From Bauldia sp. (lineage in GTDB: Bacteria; Pseudomonadota; Alphaproteobacteria; Rhizobiales; Kaistiaceae): a DNA stretch of 64,000 nucleotides. Of the stretch, positions 7,982 to 16,200 are shown in pieces. Position 1 is the stretch's first letter. Every line of letters starts with the position of its first letter. The stretch covers positions 1 through 64,000 of the forward strand of contig JADLGL010000036.1 in NCBI GenBank assembly GCA_020849325.1, read 5' to 3'. The position numbers and the translations under genes are program-made. The notes beneath the pieces were generated by a model, which was not told where the DNA came from, searched no databases, and was given only the letters and a program-made list of their open reading frames with translations.

Positions 7982-8794
7982 CTACACCGCCACCTTCGCC
8001 GCAATGTGCGGGTGCGGGTCGTAGCCGAGAAGCTCGAAATCCTCGAAGCGGAAACCGTCGATCGTCGTGACGGCGGGGTCGAGCCGCATCGTCGGCAGCG
8101 GGCGCGGCGCACGCGAAAGCTGCTCGCGCGCCTGGTCGAGGTGGTTGAGGTAGAGGTGCGCGTCGCCGAGCGTGTGGATGAACGTGCCCGGCCGGAGGCC
8201 CGTCACCTGCGCCACCATCATCGTCAGCAGCGCATACGAGGCGATGTTGAACGGCACGCCGAGAAAGATGTCGGCGGAGCGCTGGTAGAGCTGGCAGGAG
8301 AGTTTTCCGGGGAGGCCGTCGCGGCCGGGCTCGACGTAGAATTGGAACAGCACGTGGCACGGCGGCAGCGCCTGCCTGTCGACATCCGCCGGGTTCCACG
8401 CGGTGACCATCAGGCGCCTTGAATCGGGATTGGAACGGATCGCTGCAACCACCTGCGCGATCTGGTCGATCACCTCGCCATCGGGCGTCGGCCACGACCG
8501 CCATTGCGCGCCGTAGACCGGCCCGAGATTGCCATTGGCGTCGGCCCATTCGTCCCAGATGCGGACGCCATTCGCCTTGAGGTAGGCGATATTGGTGTCG
8601 CCGCGGAGGAACCAGATCAGCTCATGGATGATCGAGCGGAGATGGAGCTTCTTGGTGGTGACGAGCGGGAAGCCCTCGGCAAGGTCGAAGCGCATCTGGT
8701 GACCGAAGACGGACTTCGTGCCGGTACCCGTCCGATCCGTCTTGACGACGCCGGTTTCGAGCACGAGCCGCATCAGGTCGAGATATTGCCGCAT
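7982..8794 (-). CDS. thyA: Thymidylate synthase
   Basis: A 270-residue cytosolic enzyme that methylates dUMP to dTMP using 5,10-methylenetetrahydrofolate. The sequence follows E. coli ThyA almost throughout: [16 protein letters not shown], the catalytic Cys146 in [31 protein letters not shown] and a C-terminus [11 protein letters not shown]. It is six residues longer than the E. coli protein because of a small insertion after FQFYV (EPGRDGLPG). The start at 8794 gives the canonical MRQYLDLM N-terminus, whereas the frame remains open to 8899 without homology. A DHFR-family gene lies 3.5 kb away but is not the classical folA partner. The HEPN remnant begins right after its stop codon. Confidence 0.97.
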   Translation of the reverse strand: MRQYLDLMRLVLETGVVKTDRTGTGTKSVFGHQMRFDLAEGFPLVTTKKLHLRSIIHELIWFLRGDTNIAYLKANGVRIWDEWADANGNLGPVYGAQWRSWPTPDGEVIDQIAQVVAAIRSNPDSRRLMVTAWNPADVDRQALPPCHVLFQFYVEPGRDGLPGKLSCQLYQRSADIFLGVPFNIASYALLTMMVAQVTGLRPGTFIHTLGDAHLYLNHLDQAREQLSRAPRPLPTMRLDPAVTTIDGFRFEDFELLGYDPHPHIAAKVAV

Positions 8795-8939
8795 CGCCGG
8801 AATGTAGGCGCGGGGCGTCTGTCGGACAAACGCAGCCGACGCCACGGCCCCCCTTCCTCTGTTGAAAACGCGACGGCATCGCGGTCCGCCGACCGGCACC
8901 GCCGAAGCGGAGTCTCAGGGGTCGGCGCCGAATCTCCCG

Positions 8940-9455
8940 CTACGGTGCCGCGGGCGCGGGGGTCTGGACGGTGGCCATCAGAGTGCCGAGCCAGTCGCGG
9001 AACGAGCCGTAGAGGCTGTGGTCGAAGTCCGAGATACGCCACTCGCCGTTGTATTTGACGAGGTGGAAGACGATCTCGGCGACCTCCCCCGCGACCGCGG
9101 GGCCGGCCTCGGGGTGGCACCACTGGCTCATGAAGCGGGCGGTGACGTCGGCGGTGGTCTGGGTCTCGAAATCGCCGTCGACGACGATGCCGCGGAGCGA
9201 CGGGCAGTAGTCCTGGTGGCCGGTGATCGGATCGCCGTCGATCAGCGGCATGCCGAGCGCGGCCTGGAGGTCGACGACGGCCTGATAGGCGTCCTGGAGG
9301 TCGTCGGTGAAGAGGCGGTTGAGAGCGTCGCCGGCGAGCGGATCGCCGCGGCCGGTCTGCGCGAGATACTCGATCTCCTGGCGCATCAGCTCTTTCACGA
9401 GCGTGACCGGCGTGTCGCCGACGAGCAGCGCGATTGAGACGATCAGTTCCATCAT
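8940..9455 (-). CDS. Hypothetical protein
   Basis: An unrecognised 171-residue protein that starts at ATG 9455 behind GGGAG. It has a short hydrophobic N-terminus (MELIVSIALLVG), an acidic helical middle, and a C-terminal part (EIVFHLVKYNGEWRISDFDH) that looks like the strand-turn-strand end of DUF3828 or NTF2-like proteins. The resemblance is weak. It is transcribed toward thyA with a 145-bp gap, so it may have its own transcript. Upstream lies a full copy of the dispersed composite repeat. Confidence 0.6.
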   Translation of the reverse strand: MMELIVSIALLVGDTPVTLVKELMRQEIEYLAQTGRGDPLAGDALNRLFTDDLQDAYQAVVDLQAALGMPLIDGDPITGHQDYCPSLRGIVVDGDFETQTTADVTARFMSQWCHPEAGPAVAGEVAEIVFHLVKYNGEWRISDFDHSLYGSFRDWLGTLMATVQTPAPAAP

Positions 9456-9500
9456 TGGTGCATCTCCCGAGTCGCCCGCCCGTATCGGCGCCGCATTGTA

Positions 9501-9600
9501 GAGCATGATCCGAAGAAGTGGCTGCCGGTTCTTCGATGAAGATCATGCTCCATCAAGGACAAGGGCGACGAGCGTGATCCGGCTTCAACGGATCACGCTC
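9501..9600. repeat. Composite palindromic repeat, copy 1
   Basis: A 100-bp unit made of palindrome A (9501-9550, GAGCATGATC ... GATCATGCTC with an inner GAAGAA/TTCTTC pair), a 19-bp spacer (CATCAAGGACAAGGGCGAC) and palindrome B (9570-9600, GAGCGTGATCC ... GGATCACGCTC). Two more full copies at 51047-51140 and 60246-60341 lie in the opposite orientation. The element resembles the REP/BIME-like intergenic palindromes known in Rhizobiales. Positions 9601-9685 after it contain nothing that I can identify. Confidence 0.85.
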
Positions 9601-9685
9601 CAGGAGCCCCGGCGCCGGTTGCCAGCCTCCAGCGGCCTCGATCGACGGCGGGCGCTGTGCCACCCGGAAACCGGCCGCACCGGGT

Positions 9686-9713
9686 TTGCACGGCGTGTGA
9701 GACGCCCTATATT
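9686..9713 (+). promoter_or_regulatory. Sigma-70-type promoter of ssrA
   Basis: A -35 box TTGCAC (9686-9691) and a -10 box TATATT (9708-9713) are separated by 16 bp, placing the transcription start near 9720, just before the acceptor half of the tmRNA. It is one of the best promoter matches in the window. Confidence 0.7.
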
Positions 9714-9719
9714 CATCGG

Positions 9720-10050
9720 TGCCGGCTTCGGCCGGCTATGGTGATAAACGGCCATCGTAATAAGCTCTTCGGACCCGGGGGCAGTACCCGGCGCCTCCAC
9801 CCAAACCCACCCGCGAATGGCGGGTTTCGGCGGGGGCGAACCAGGATCGACGAGGGTGTAAAGGGTGGGCTTTTGCCCGGCATGGTTCCGCCGTTATCGG
9901 GCCGAACTCATAGTTGCCAATGACAACAACTATGCCGGAGCCCGCCTCGCCGCGTAATGCGGTTGGGTAACTCCACTCGAAGCCCTTAGCGGTTCGCATC
10001 GTTGAGGCGGGGTTCGGGAGCACCTGGCAACAGAAGCTCCCACTTCATTT
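9720..10050 (+). ncRNA. ssrA: Two-piece (circularly permuted) tmRNA
   Basis: This gene encodes tmRNA, which with SmpB rescues stalled ribosomes and tags the unfinished protein for proteolysis. The gene is permuted, as in alphaproteobacteria. The 3' acceptor half comes first (T-arm-like ACCCGGGGGCAGTACCCGG then CGCCTCC at 9792-9798). A loop segment that is processed out follows (about 9803-9831). The 5' half then begins GGGGGCG at 9832, whose 7 nt pair with CGCCTCC. The tag frame runs 9916-9957 and encodes ANDNNYAGARLAA followed by TAA. The coding piece ends in a stem (10016-10021 with 10036-10041) around CACCTGGCAACAGAA, followed by a T-rich run. The exact ends of the mature pieces are estimates. 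The adaptor gene sspB begins about 45 bp downstream. Confidence 0.92.
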
Positions 10051-10092
10051 TCCAGCTAGCCGCAACGAGCGCTTGGGGCTACGACGGACCCC

Positions 10093-10653
10093 ATGGCCGA
10101 AGACCAGATCCGTTACGATATCCTCGCCCAGGACGCGCTGCGGGGCGTGCTCCGCAAAGTCCTCACCGAGGTCGCGAAGGCCGGCCTCCCCGGCGAGCAT
10201 CACTTCTACATCACGTTCGCGACCAAGGCTCCCGGCGTCCGCATCTCGACCCGGCTTCTGAGCCAGTATCCGTCCGACATGACGATCGTGCTGCAGCACC
10301 AGTTCTGGGACCTTGCGGTCACCGAACACGCCCTCGAGGTCGGCCTGTCGTTCAACGGCGTTCCGGAGCGGCTTCTCATCCCGTTCAGCGCGGTGAAGGC
10401 ATTCGTCGACCCGTCGGTGCAGTTCGCCCTCCAGTTCGAGCCGGCGATGGCGCCGGCCGAGGCGGAGGCCGAGAAGGCCCCGGCCCCGGTGGCGTCCGTG
10501 CCGATCGCCGGCAAGAAGGCCGAGATCGTGACCGCGCCCGTCGCTCCCAAGCCGAAGGCGGTAAAGGACGAACCTGCGGCCGCGCCCGCGGCGGAGAAGC
10601 CGCAGGGCGACGCCCAGGTCGTCAGCCTCGACGCCTTCCGCAAGAAGAACTGA
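10093..10653 (+). CDS. sspB: ClpXP adaptor SspB (alpha type)
   Basis: A 186-residue adaptor that binds ssrA-tagged proteins and delivers them to ClpXP. Residues 1-125 form the SspB fold (IRYDILAQDALRGVLRKVL, HHFYITFATKAPGVRIS, MTIVLQHQFWDLAV, FSVNG-like LSFNGVPERLLIPF). A flexible Ala/Pro/Lys-rich tail of about 50 residues follows, and then the C-terminal ClpX-binding motif (VVSLDAFRKK). The start ATG at 10093 gives the family N-terminus MAEDQIRYDILAQDA. The gene directly follows ssrA on the same strand, so the tag and the protein that reads it are neighbours. Confidence 0.95.
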   Translation: MAEDQIRYDILAQDALRGVLRKVLTEVAKAGLPGEHHFYITFATKAPGVRISTRLLSQYPSDMTIVLQHQFWDLAVTEHALEVGLSFNGVPERLLIPFSAVKAFVDPSVQFALQFEPAMAPAEAEAEKAPAPVASVPIAGKKAEIVTAPVAPKPKAVKDEPAAAPAAEKPQGDAQVVSLDAFRKKN

Positions 10654-10656
10654 GGG

Positions 10657-10672
10657 TCCACCGGCCGGTGGA
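10657..10672. terminator. 16-bp perfect palindrome after sspB
   Basis: TCCACCGGCCGGTGGA begins 3 bp after the sspB stop codon and is fully self-complementary. Without a U-run it is a weak terminator candidate; it could instead stabilise the sspB mRNA end. Confidence 0.3.
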
Positions 10673-10720
10673 ACACGGCGGCGCTTGACCCGCGCGGCCT
10701 GAATCAGCCTCATCGCGCGC

Positions 10721-12109
10721 ATGACGACGCGCACCGAGACCGACACGTTTGGCCCCATCGAGGTCCCCGCGGACCGCTATTGGGGGGCGCAGACGCAGCG
10801 CTCGCTCGAGAATTTCCGCATCGGCTGGGAGAAGCAGCCTCTCCCCATCGTCCGCGCCCTCGGCGTGGTGAAACGCGCCGCCGCCGAAGCCAACATGGAG
10901 CTCGGCGGCCTCGACAGGCGCATCGGCATCACCGTGGTGAAGGCGGCGGACGAAGTGATGTCGGGCGCGCTCGACGGCCATTTCCCGCTCGTCGTCTGGC
11001 AGACCGGCTCCGGCACGCAGTCGAACATGAACGCCAACGAGGTGATCGCGAACCGCGCGATCGAGATCCTCGGCGGTGTGATCGGCTCGAAGAAGCCGGT
11101 CCACCCGAACGACCACGTCAACATGAGCCAGTCGTCGAACGACACGTTCCCGACGGCGATGCACGTGGCGACCGCCGAGAAGATCGTCCGCCGCACCCTC
11201 CCGGCGCTCCGCCACCTCGCCGACGCAATCGCCGAGAAAGCCGAAGCGTGGCGCGACATCGTAAAAATCGGGCGGACGCATACGCAGGATGCGACGCCCC
11301 TCACGCTCGGCCAGGAATTCTCCGGCTACGCCGCGCAGGTCCGGAACGGCATCGAGCGCATCGAGCAGACGCTGCCGCGACTGATGGAGCTTGCCCAGGG
11401 GGGCACCGCCGTCGGCACGGGGCTCAACGCGCCGGCGGGGTTCGCCGATCTCGTCGCCGCCCGGATCGCCGCCATCACCGGCCTCCCCTTCACGTCGGCG
11501 CCGAACAAGTTCGAGGCGCTCGCGGCGCACGACGCGATGGTGTTCACCCACGGCGCGCTCGCGACCGTTGCCGGCTCGCTCTTCAAGATCGCCAACGACA
11601 TCCGCCTCCTCGGCTCGGGCCCGCGCGCCGGTCTCGGGGAACTGGCGCTGCCCGAGAACGAGCCGGGCTCCTCGATCATGCCCGGCAAGGTCAACCCGAC
11701 GCAGTGCGAGGCGATGACCCAGGTCTGCATCCAGGTGTTCGGCAACAACGCCGCCATGACCTTCGCCGGCAGCCAGGGCCATTTCGAGCTCAACGTCTAC
11801 AATCCGCTGATGGCCTACAACCTCCTCCAGTCCGCCCGGCTCCTCGCCGATGCGGCACTGTCGTTCGCCGACAATTGCGTCGTCGGCATCGAGCCGCGCC
11901 GCGACGTCATCCGCGGCCATGTCGACCGCTCGCTGATGCTCGTCACCGCCCTCGCCCCGCGCATCGGCTACGACGCCGCCGCGAGGATCGCGAAGCTCGC
12001 CCACAGGAACGGGACCACGCTTCGCGAGGAAGCGCTGGCGAGCGGGCTCGTGACCGAGGCGGAGTTCGCGGAGTTGGTGCGGCCCGAGGCGATGATCGGG
12101 CCGGGGTAG
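10721..12109 (+). CDS. fumC: Fumarate hydratase class II
   Basis: A 462-residue iron-independent fumarase that interconverts fumarate and malate in the citric acid cycle. The length is that of FumC. The N-terminus ([26 protein letters not shown]) and the superfamily signature [11 protein letters not shown] near residue 317 are intact, as are [14 protein letters not shown] and the [14 protein letters not shown] active-site loop. The stop is followed after 14 bp by the operator of a toxin-antitoxin pair, so fumC probably does not share a transcript with it. No iron-dependent fumarase is in the window. Confidence 0.97.
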   Translation: MTTRTETDTFGPIEVPADRYWGAQTQRSLENFRIGWEKQPLPIVRALGVVKRAAAEANMELGGLDRRIGITVVKAADEVMSGALDGHFPLVVWQTGSGTQSNMNANEVIANRAIEILGGVIGSKKPVHPNDHVNMSQSSNDTFPTAMHVATAEKIVRRTLPALRHLADAIAEKAEAWRDIVKIGRTHTQDATPLTLGQEFSGYAAQVRNGIERIEQTLPRLMELAQGGTAVGTGLNAPAGFADLVAARIAAITGLPFTSAPNKFEALAAHDAMVFTHGALATVAGSLFKIANDIRLLGSGPRAGLGELALPENEPGSSIMPGKVNPTQCEAMTQVCIQVFGNNAAMTFAGSQGHFELNVYNPLMAYNLLQSARLLADAALSFADNCVVGIEPRRDVIRGHVDRSLMLVTALAPRIGYDAAARIAKLAHRNGTTLREEALASGLVTEAEFAELVRPEAMIGPG

Positions 12110-12123
12110 TCGTTGCACCCGAC

Positions 12124-12138
12124 ATGCCAATTTGGCAT
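12124..12138. promoter_or_regulatory. Operator-like palindrome before the HTH-CcdA gene
   Basis: A perfect inverted repeat, ATGCCAA-T-TTGGCAT, lies 9 bp before the antitoxin start codon. Toxin-antitoxin operons are normally autoregulated by the antitoxin binding just such a site, so this is the expected target of the HTH domain encoded by the next gene. Confidence 0.6.
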
Positions 12139-12147
12139 TGTCTGGCG

Positions 12148-12531
12148 ATGAAGCTTGCCGACTATCTTGCTGCGACCCGGACGACTCATGCCGCATTCGC
12201 GGGCCAGATCGGCGTGTCGCAGGCGGCCGTCTCCCGCTATGCCGGCGGCCGGCGCGTTCCAGAACCCGAACACATGACGCGGATCGCGGCGGCGACCGGC
12301 GGTGCTGTGACCGCGAACGACTTCTACGCGCTCGAACCGCAGCAGCCGCCTGGCTTCGCCGAATCGGCCGAGCCGATGGCAGGCCGCCGTCGCATCGCCG
12401 TGAAGCCTGCGACGGCCGATCGCGAAGCGGCCGCGGCCCGCTGGCGGGCGGAGAATGCCGAGGCGATCCGGTCGTTCAACGAGCACATCGAACGCGACGG
12501 GGTGTTCGGCGAGGAGTGGCGCAGCTGGTGA
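12148..12531 (+). CDS. Hybrid antitoxin: N-terminal HTH with C-terminal CcdA domain
   Basis: A 127-residue protein, probably the antitoxin of the CcdB toxin encoded next. Residues 1-65 form a Cro/XRE-like helix-turn-helix (LADYLAATRTTHAAFAGQIG then VSQAAVSRYAGGRRVPEPEH). A linker of about 30 residues follows. Residues 97-127 match the toxin-neutralising tail of CcdA (ARWRAENAEAIRSFNEHIER then GVFGEEWRSW). Classical CcdA uses a ribbon-helix-helix for DNA binding, so the DNA-binding half has been swapped here. The stop overlaps the toxin start by 4 bp (GTGA), indicating translational coupling. A perfect palindrome upstream is the likely autoregulatory operator. Confidence 0.82.
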   Translation: MKLADYLAATRTTHAAFAGQIGVSQAAVSRYAGGRRVPEPEHMTRIAAATGGAVTANDFYALEPQQPPGFAESAEPMAGRRRIAVKPATADREAAAARWRAENAEAIRSFNEHIERDGVFGEEWRSW

Positions 12532-12842
12532 TCCGCCAGTTCGGTGTCTTCGAGAACCCCAACCCGGCCGGGCGGGACAAGGCGCCTTTCGTCGTCGTGC
12601 TCCAGGACGATCTGTTCAATGATGGCCCGATGATCGTCGTGGGGCCGCTGTTCGATACGCGCCTGATGAAGCCCATCCCGCGCCTCAATCCGGTGTTCGA
12701 GATCGACGGCCGGGCGGTGGTCCTCTCGACCCGGGAAATGGCGTCGATCCGCCGGTCCGGTCTCCGGAAACACGTGACGAGCCTCGACTCGCATCGCGAC
12801 CGGTTCATCGCAGCGATCGACTTTCTCTTCACGGGCATCTAG
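12528..12842 (+). CDS. ccdB: CcdB family toxin
   Basis: A 104-residue toxin of the CcdB/MazF fold; CcdB of plasmid F traps DNA gyrase. Family features are clear: an N-terminal IRQFGVFENPNPAGRDKAPF, the strand VVVLQDDLF, a central LNPVFEIDGRAVVLSTREMA and the C-terminal helix DRFIAAIDFLFTGI. F-plasmid CcdB needs its last residues (W99, G100, I101) for gyrase poisoning, and this protein also ends in Gly-Ile preceded by Phe-Thr. The start is GTG 12528, overlapping the antitoxin stop. Toxicity cannot be read from the sequence. Confidence 0.88.
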   Translation: MIRQFGVFENPNPAGRDKAPFVVVLQDDLFNDGPMIVVGPLFDTRLMKPIPRLNPVFEIDGRAVVLSTREMASIRRSGLRKHVTSLDSHRDRFIAAIDFLFTGI

Positions 12843-12852
12843 AGGCGAAGAA

Positions 12853-13032
12853 ATGTCCGCCGAGATCGTCAACCTCCGCCGCGTCCGCAAGGAGAAGGCC
12901 CGCGCCGACGGGAAGCGCGAAGCCGAAGCCAATCGCGCGGCATTCGGCCGGAGCAAGGCCGAGAAGGCCGCGACCAGAGCCACGCAAGCCGCCGCCGACA
13001 GAAAGCTCGACGGCCACCGGCGCGAGGATTGA
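12853..13032 (+). CDS. DUF4169 family small protein
   Basis: A 59-residue, highly charged, mostly helical protein (MSAEIVNLRRVRKEKARADG, then Ala/Lys/Arg-rich repeats with AFGRSKAEKA). It matches the DUF4169 family, small alphaproteobacterial proteins of unknown function. It starts 10 bp after ccdB and is followed after 3 bp by the RHH_4 gene, with which it probably forms an old pair. It is too short to be found by length alone, but the start context (GGCGAAGAAATG) and the characteristic opening support it. Confidence 0.8.
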   Translation: MSAEIVNLRRVRKEKARADGKREAEANRAAFGRSKAEKAATRATQAAADRKLDGHRRED

Positions 13033-13035
13033 GGC

Positions 13036-13266
13036 GTGGCCAAGCGGTCGATCGCGATTGCCGGGCACCGGACGAGCATCTCGCTCGAGGAGCCGTTCTG
13101 GACGGCGCTGACCGAGATCGCCGACGCACGCTCGCTGAGCCTCTCCGGCCTCGTCGCCGAGATCGACCGCGACCGCCCTCCCCGCACGAACCTCTCCTCG
13201 GCGGTGCGGATGTTCGTGCTGGCGTGGTTCAGGGGATCGCCGCCGGCGGCACCGGACCGCCGATAG
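13036..13266 (+). CDS. Ribbon-helix-helix (RHH_4) domain protein
   Basis: A 76-residue predicted DNA-binding protein starting at GTG 13036. The segment IAIAGHRTSISLEEPFWTAL, followed by EIADARSLSLSGLVAEID and SSAVRMFVLAWF, matches the RHH_4 domain (PF13467). It probably dimerises through its first strand and regulates its own or neighbouring genes. It is separated from the DUF4169 gene by only 3 bp. Its last 38 bp overlap the 3' end of the convergent AsmA gene, so part of the C-terminus is encoded antisense to AsmA. Confidence 0.8.
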   Translation: MAKRSIAIAGHRTSISLEEPFWTALTEIADARSLSLSGLVAEIDRDRPPRTNLSSAVRMFVLAWFRGSPPAAPDRR

Positions 13267-16200
13267 CGGGCGCGGGCGGCAGCGCCAGGACCGGCGCCGC
13301 ATCGTTGGCCGGAGCGGGCGTGGGCACCGGCTGCGGGATCGGCGCGGGCACGGGTTCCGGCGTGGCGGCTGCGGCCGCGGCCGCCGCCGCGGCGGCGCGG
13401 TCGGCGGCATCGCGCTCGATCATCCGGATGAAGCGGCGGATTTCGAGCTCGTTCGCGAGCGTCTCGTCGGCGCGACGGATGCTCTCGACCCGCAGATAGC
13501 TCGACAGCGCCGTGACGTTGACCGAGCGCGAAGGGTCGGCGATCGGCCCGGCAAAGAGGATGTCGACGCCGCGGCGGAGGCGCCCGGCGCCGCTGTCGTC
13601 GACGAGGTCGAACGCCCACCGTCCGTCCACGGCGAGGCGGTTGACGTCGATCCCGACCTGCGCGGAGAGGTTCGTCCCGGCGACCGCGACGATCGCATTG
13701 TCGAGGCTGGCGACGCCCGCGACGATCTCGAAGGTCGTCGTCAGCGTCTCGAAGGCGAGATCGCCCGCGTCGAGGAAGCCGGTGAAGGCGTCGCGGAGCG
13801 CGATGTCGCCGAGCGGCGGCCCGGCTTCGACGCGTTCGAGGGTGAGGTTGAAGGCGTTCGGGTTGAAATAGTGGAAGATCCCGCGGTCGATCGTGAACGC
13901 ACCCGTGCCCGTGAGCGTCGACACGACGCCGGCCGGCGAGCGGCCGAGACCGTTGAAGCTCGCATCGAGCGTCAGCGTGCCGTCGGCGACCGGCTGCCCC
14001 TCGCGCCGCCACACGATTGCGGCGAGCGGCACGCGGCCGATCCTGACCTGCCCCTCCACGGCCGCCTGGCCGGAAGTGAAGGTCGCGGCGACGAACCCTT
14101 CCACCGTTCCGCCCGCGAGCGACGCCGACCTCAGCTGCACCGACCCCTGGGTCGGCCGCGCGGTGAGGAGGATCGACGCCGCGTCGAGCGTCAGCGCCGT
14201 GCCGAGGGTGAGCCGGTCGGCGGCGATCTCCACTTCGGCGGTCACGTCGTCGAGGACCGGCCCGGAGAACGGCGTCCGCGGCCACGGGCTGTCGGCAAGC
14301 CCCGTCGCGTCGGGGTCCGCGCCGGCAAGGAGGGCGAGGAGCCAGCCGAGATCGACCTCTTCGAGCGTGAGGGCGCCGGTCAGCCGCGCCCCCTGCTCGG
14401 CGGGCGCGAGCGCGATCGTCCCGTCGAGGCTGCGGGTGCCGATCGAACTCTGGCTCGGCGCAAAGGCAAGCGTCACGCCGTCGCCCGCGGCGTGGAGGGT
14501 GCCGGCGATCACGCCTTCGACGGCTCCCGCCATACCGGGAAGGGCGAGGCCGGCCATGCGCGCCACGGGTGCGAGATCGCCCTGCGCTTCGACCGGACCG
14601 TCGAAGCTGAAGGCGCCGGTCCGGTCGAAGCGGACGGTGCCGCTGCCGGACACCCGCAGCCCGCCGAGCGGCGACGGGTCGATCCGCACCGACATGCCAT
14701 CCGCCGGAACGCCTTCCGCGACGACATGAACCTCCGCCGCCCCGGCATCCGCGACGGTGGCGACGTCGATGCCGAGCTGGCGCGCGAGGTCGACGGTGTC
14801 CGGCGATGTGAGATCGGCCGCGAGATCGAGGCGTCCGCGGTCCCAGTCGTCGAGTGCCCCCGTGAGGGCGGCGGCAATGTGGACCGTGGCGTCACCGGCG
14901 GTGCCGTCGATCATCGCCTGGAGCGACGGCCCGCCCGCGGCCTGCGCCTCGACGCGGAAGGCGAGGCGGGCGGGCGTGAGGAACGGCGCGGTGCGGGCGA
15001 GCCACGCGGTGACCGCCGAATCCGGCGCGACCTGCCGGGCGAGCGCCACGACGCCGTCGAGCGTTTCCGCGTCGAGCGTCGCTTCGAGCGCGCCGCGCGG
15101 GGTGTCGCCGGAAAGGTCGAGCCGGCCGCTCGCGAGCTCGAAGCGGGCGCCGGCGAGATCGCCGATGACGAAGCGGTTCACGACGACGACGTTCGGCTCG
15201 ATCGCCGCGTCGATCGCGACGTCCGTCATCCGCACGTCGCCGCGGCGGAGTTCGTCGGCGGTGAAGCCGATGGTTGCGGTGTCGGCGATGATCTCCGTGG
15301 TGGTGAAGTCCGGCCCGGCCAGGAGTTCGCCGAGCGCCGCGAGCTGGTCGAGGTCGAACGTCCCCGCAGCGAGCGTCGCCTCGAGCCGGCGCTCGCCCGA
15401 CGCCCCGTCGCGCGTCCAGCTGAACGCCCCCGCCGCCGACGACGGGCCGATGTCCACCGTGACCTCGTCCGCTTCGATCGCGTCCGCGCCGATCCGGCCG
15501 TCGAAGGCGAGCGCGAACGGCGCGAGCTGCGTCCGCGTCGCGCCGCTCCCGCGCCACCAGCTGGAGAAGGCGATCGGGGCCTCCGATGCGAGCCGGATCG
15601 CGCCGTCGAAGGCGAGCGCGTCGCCGGCCGTCACGACGCCGGTGAGCGACAGGCTGGTTGTGCCGGGAAGGACGACGGCGAGTTCGGCGACGTCCCAGCG
15701 GCCCGGCGTTCCGGCCGAGGGGTTGGCCGGCACCGCGGTGAGGTCGAGCGAGAGGTTCTGCAGCACGGTGCCGGAAACGACGATGGCCGGCACCTCGAGC
15801 TTCAGATGGCCCGGGATGTCGGGCAGTGCCAGCGCCGTCAGCCGGCGGAGAAGATCGGCGCCGGCATCGGCGACGCCGATGGGATTGGCCGGCCCCTCGC
15901 CGATCATGGTGTCGAGATCGATCTGGCGCGTGGCGATGTCGGCGTCGAACCGGGCGTTGCGGCCGAAGGCGAGCGAGGCGTTGCCCGAAAGCGTCACGGC
16001 GCCCTCGCCGGGGTCGAACAGGAAATCCGACAGCGCGATCCGCTGCGCGTCGAGGTCGAAGCTGCCGCCGATGCGCCAGGCCGGGCGGAGCGCGCCGGCC
16101 GGGCCGGACGCGGGCGTGTCGGCCGACGCGGTCGCAAGCTTGTCGAAGCGGAACGTGCCGGCGTAGGCGAGCGAGCCGCTGGTTGCGACCGTGCCGTCGG

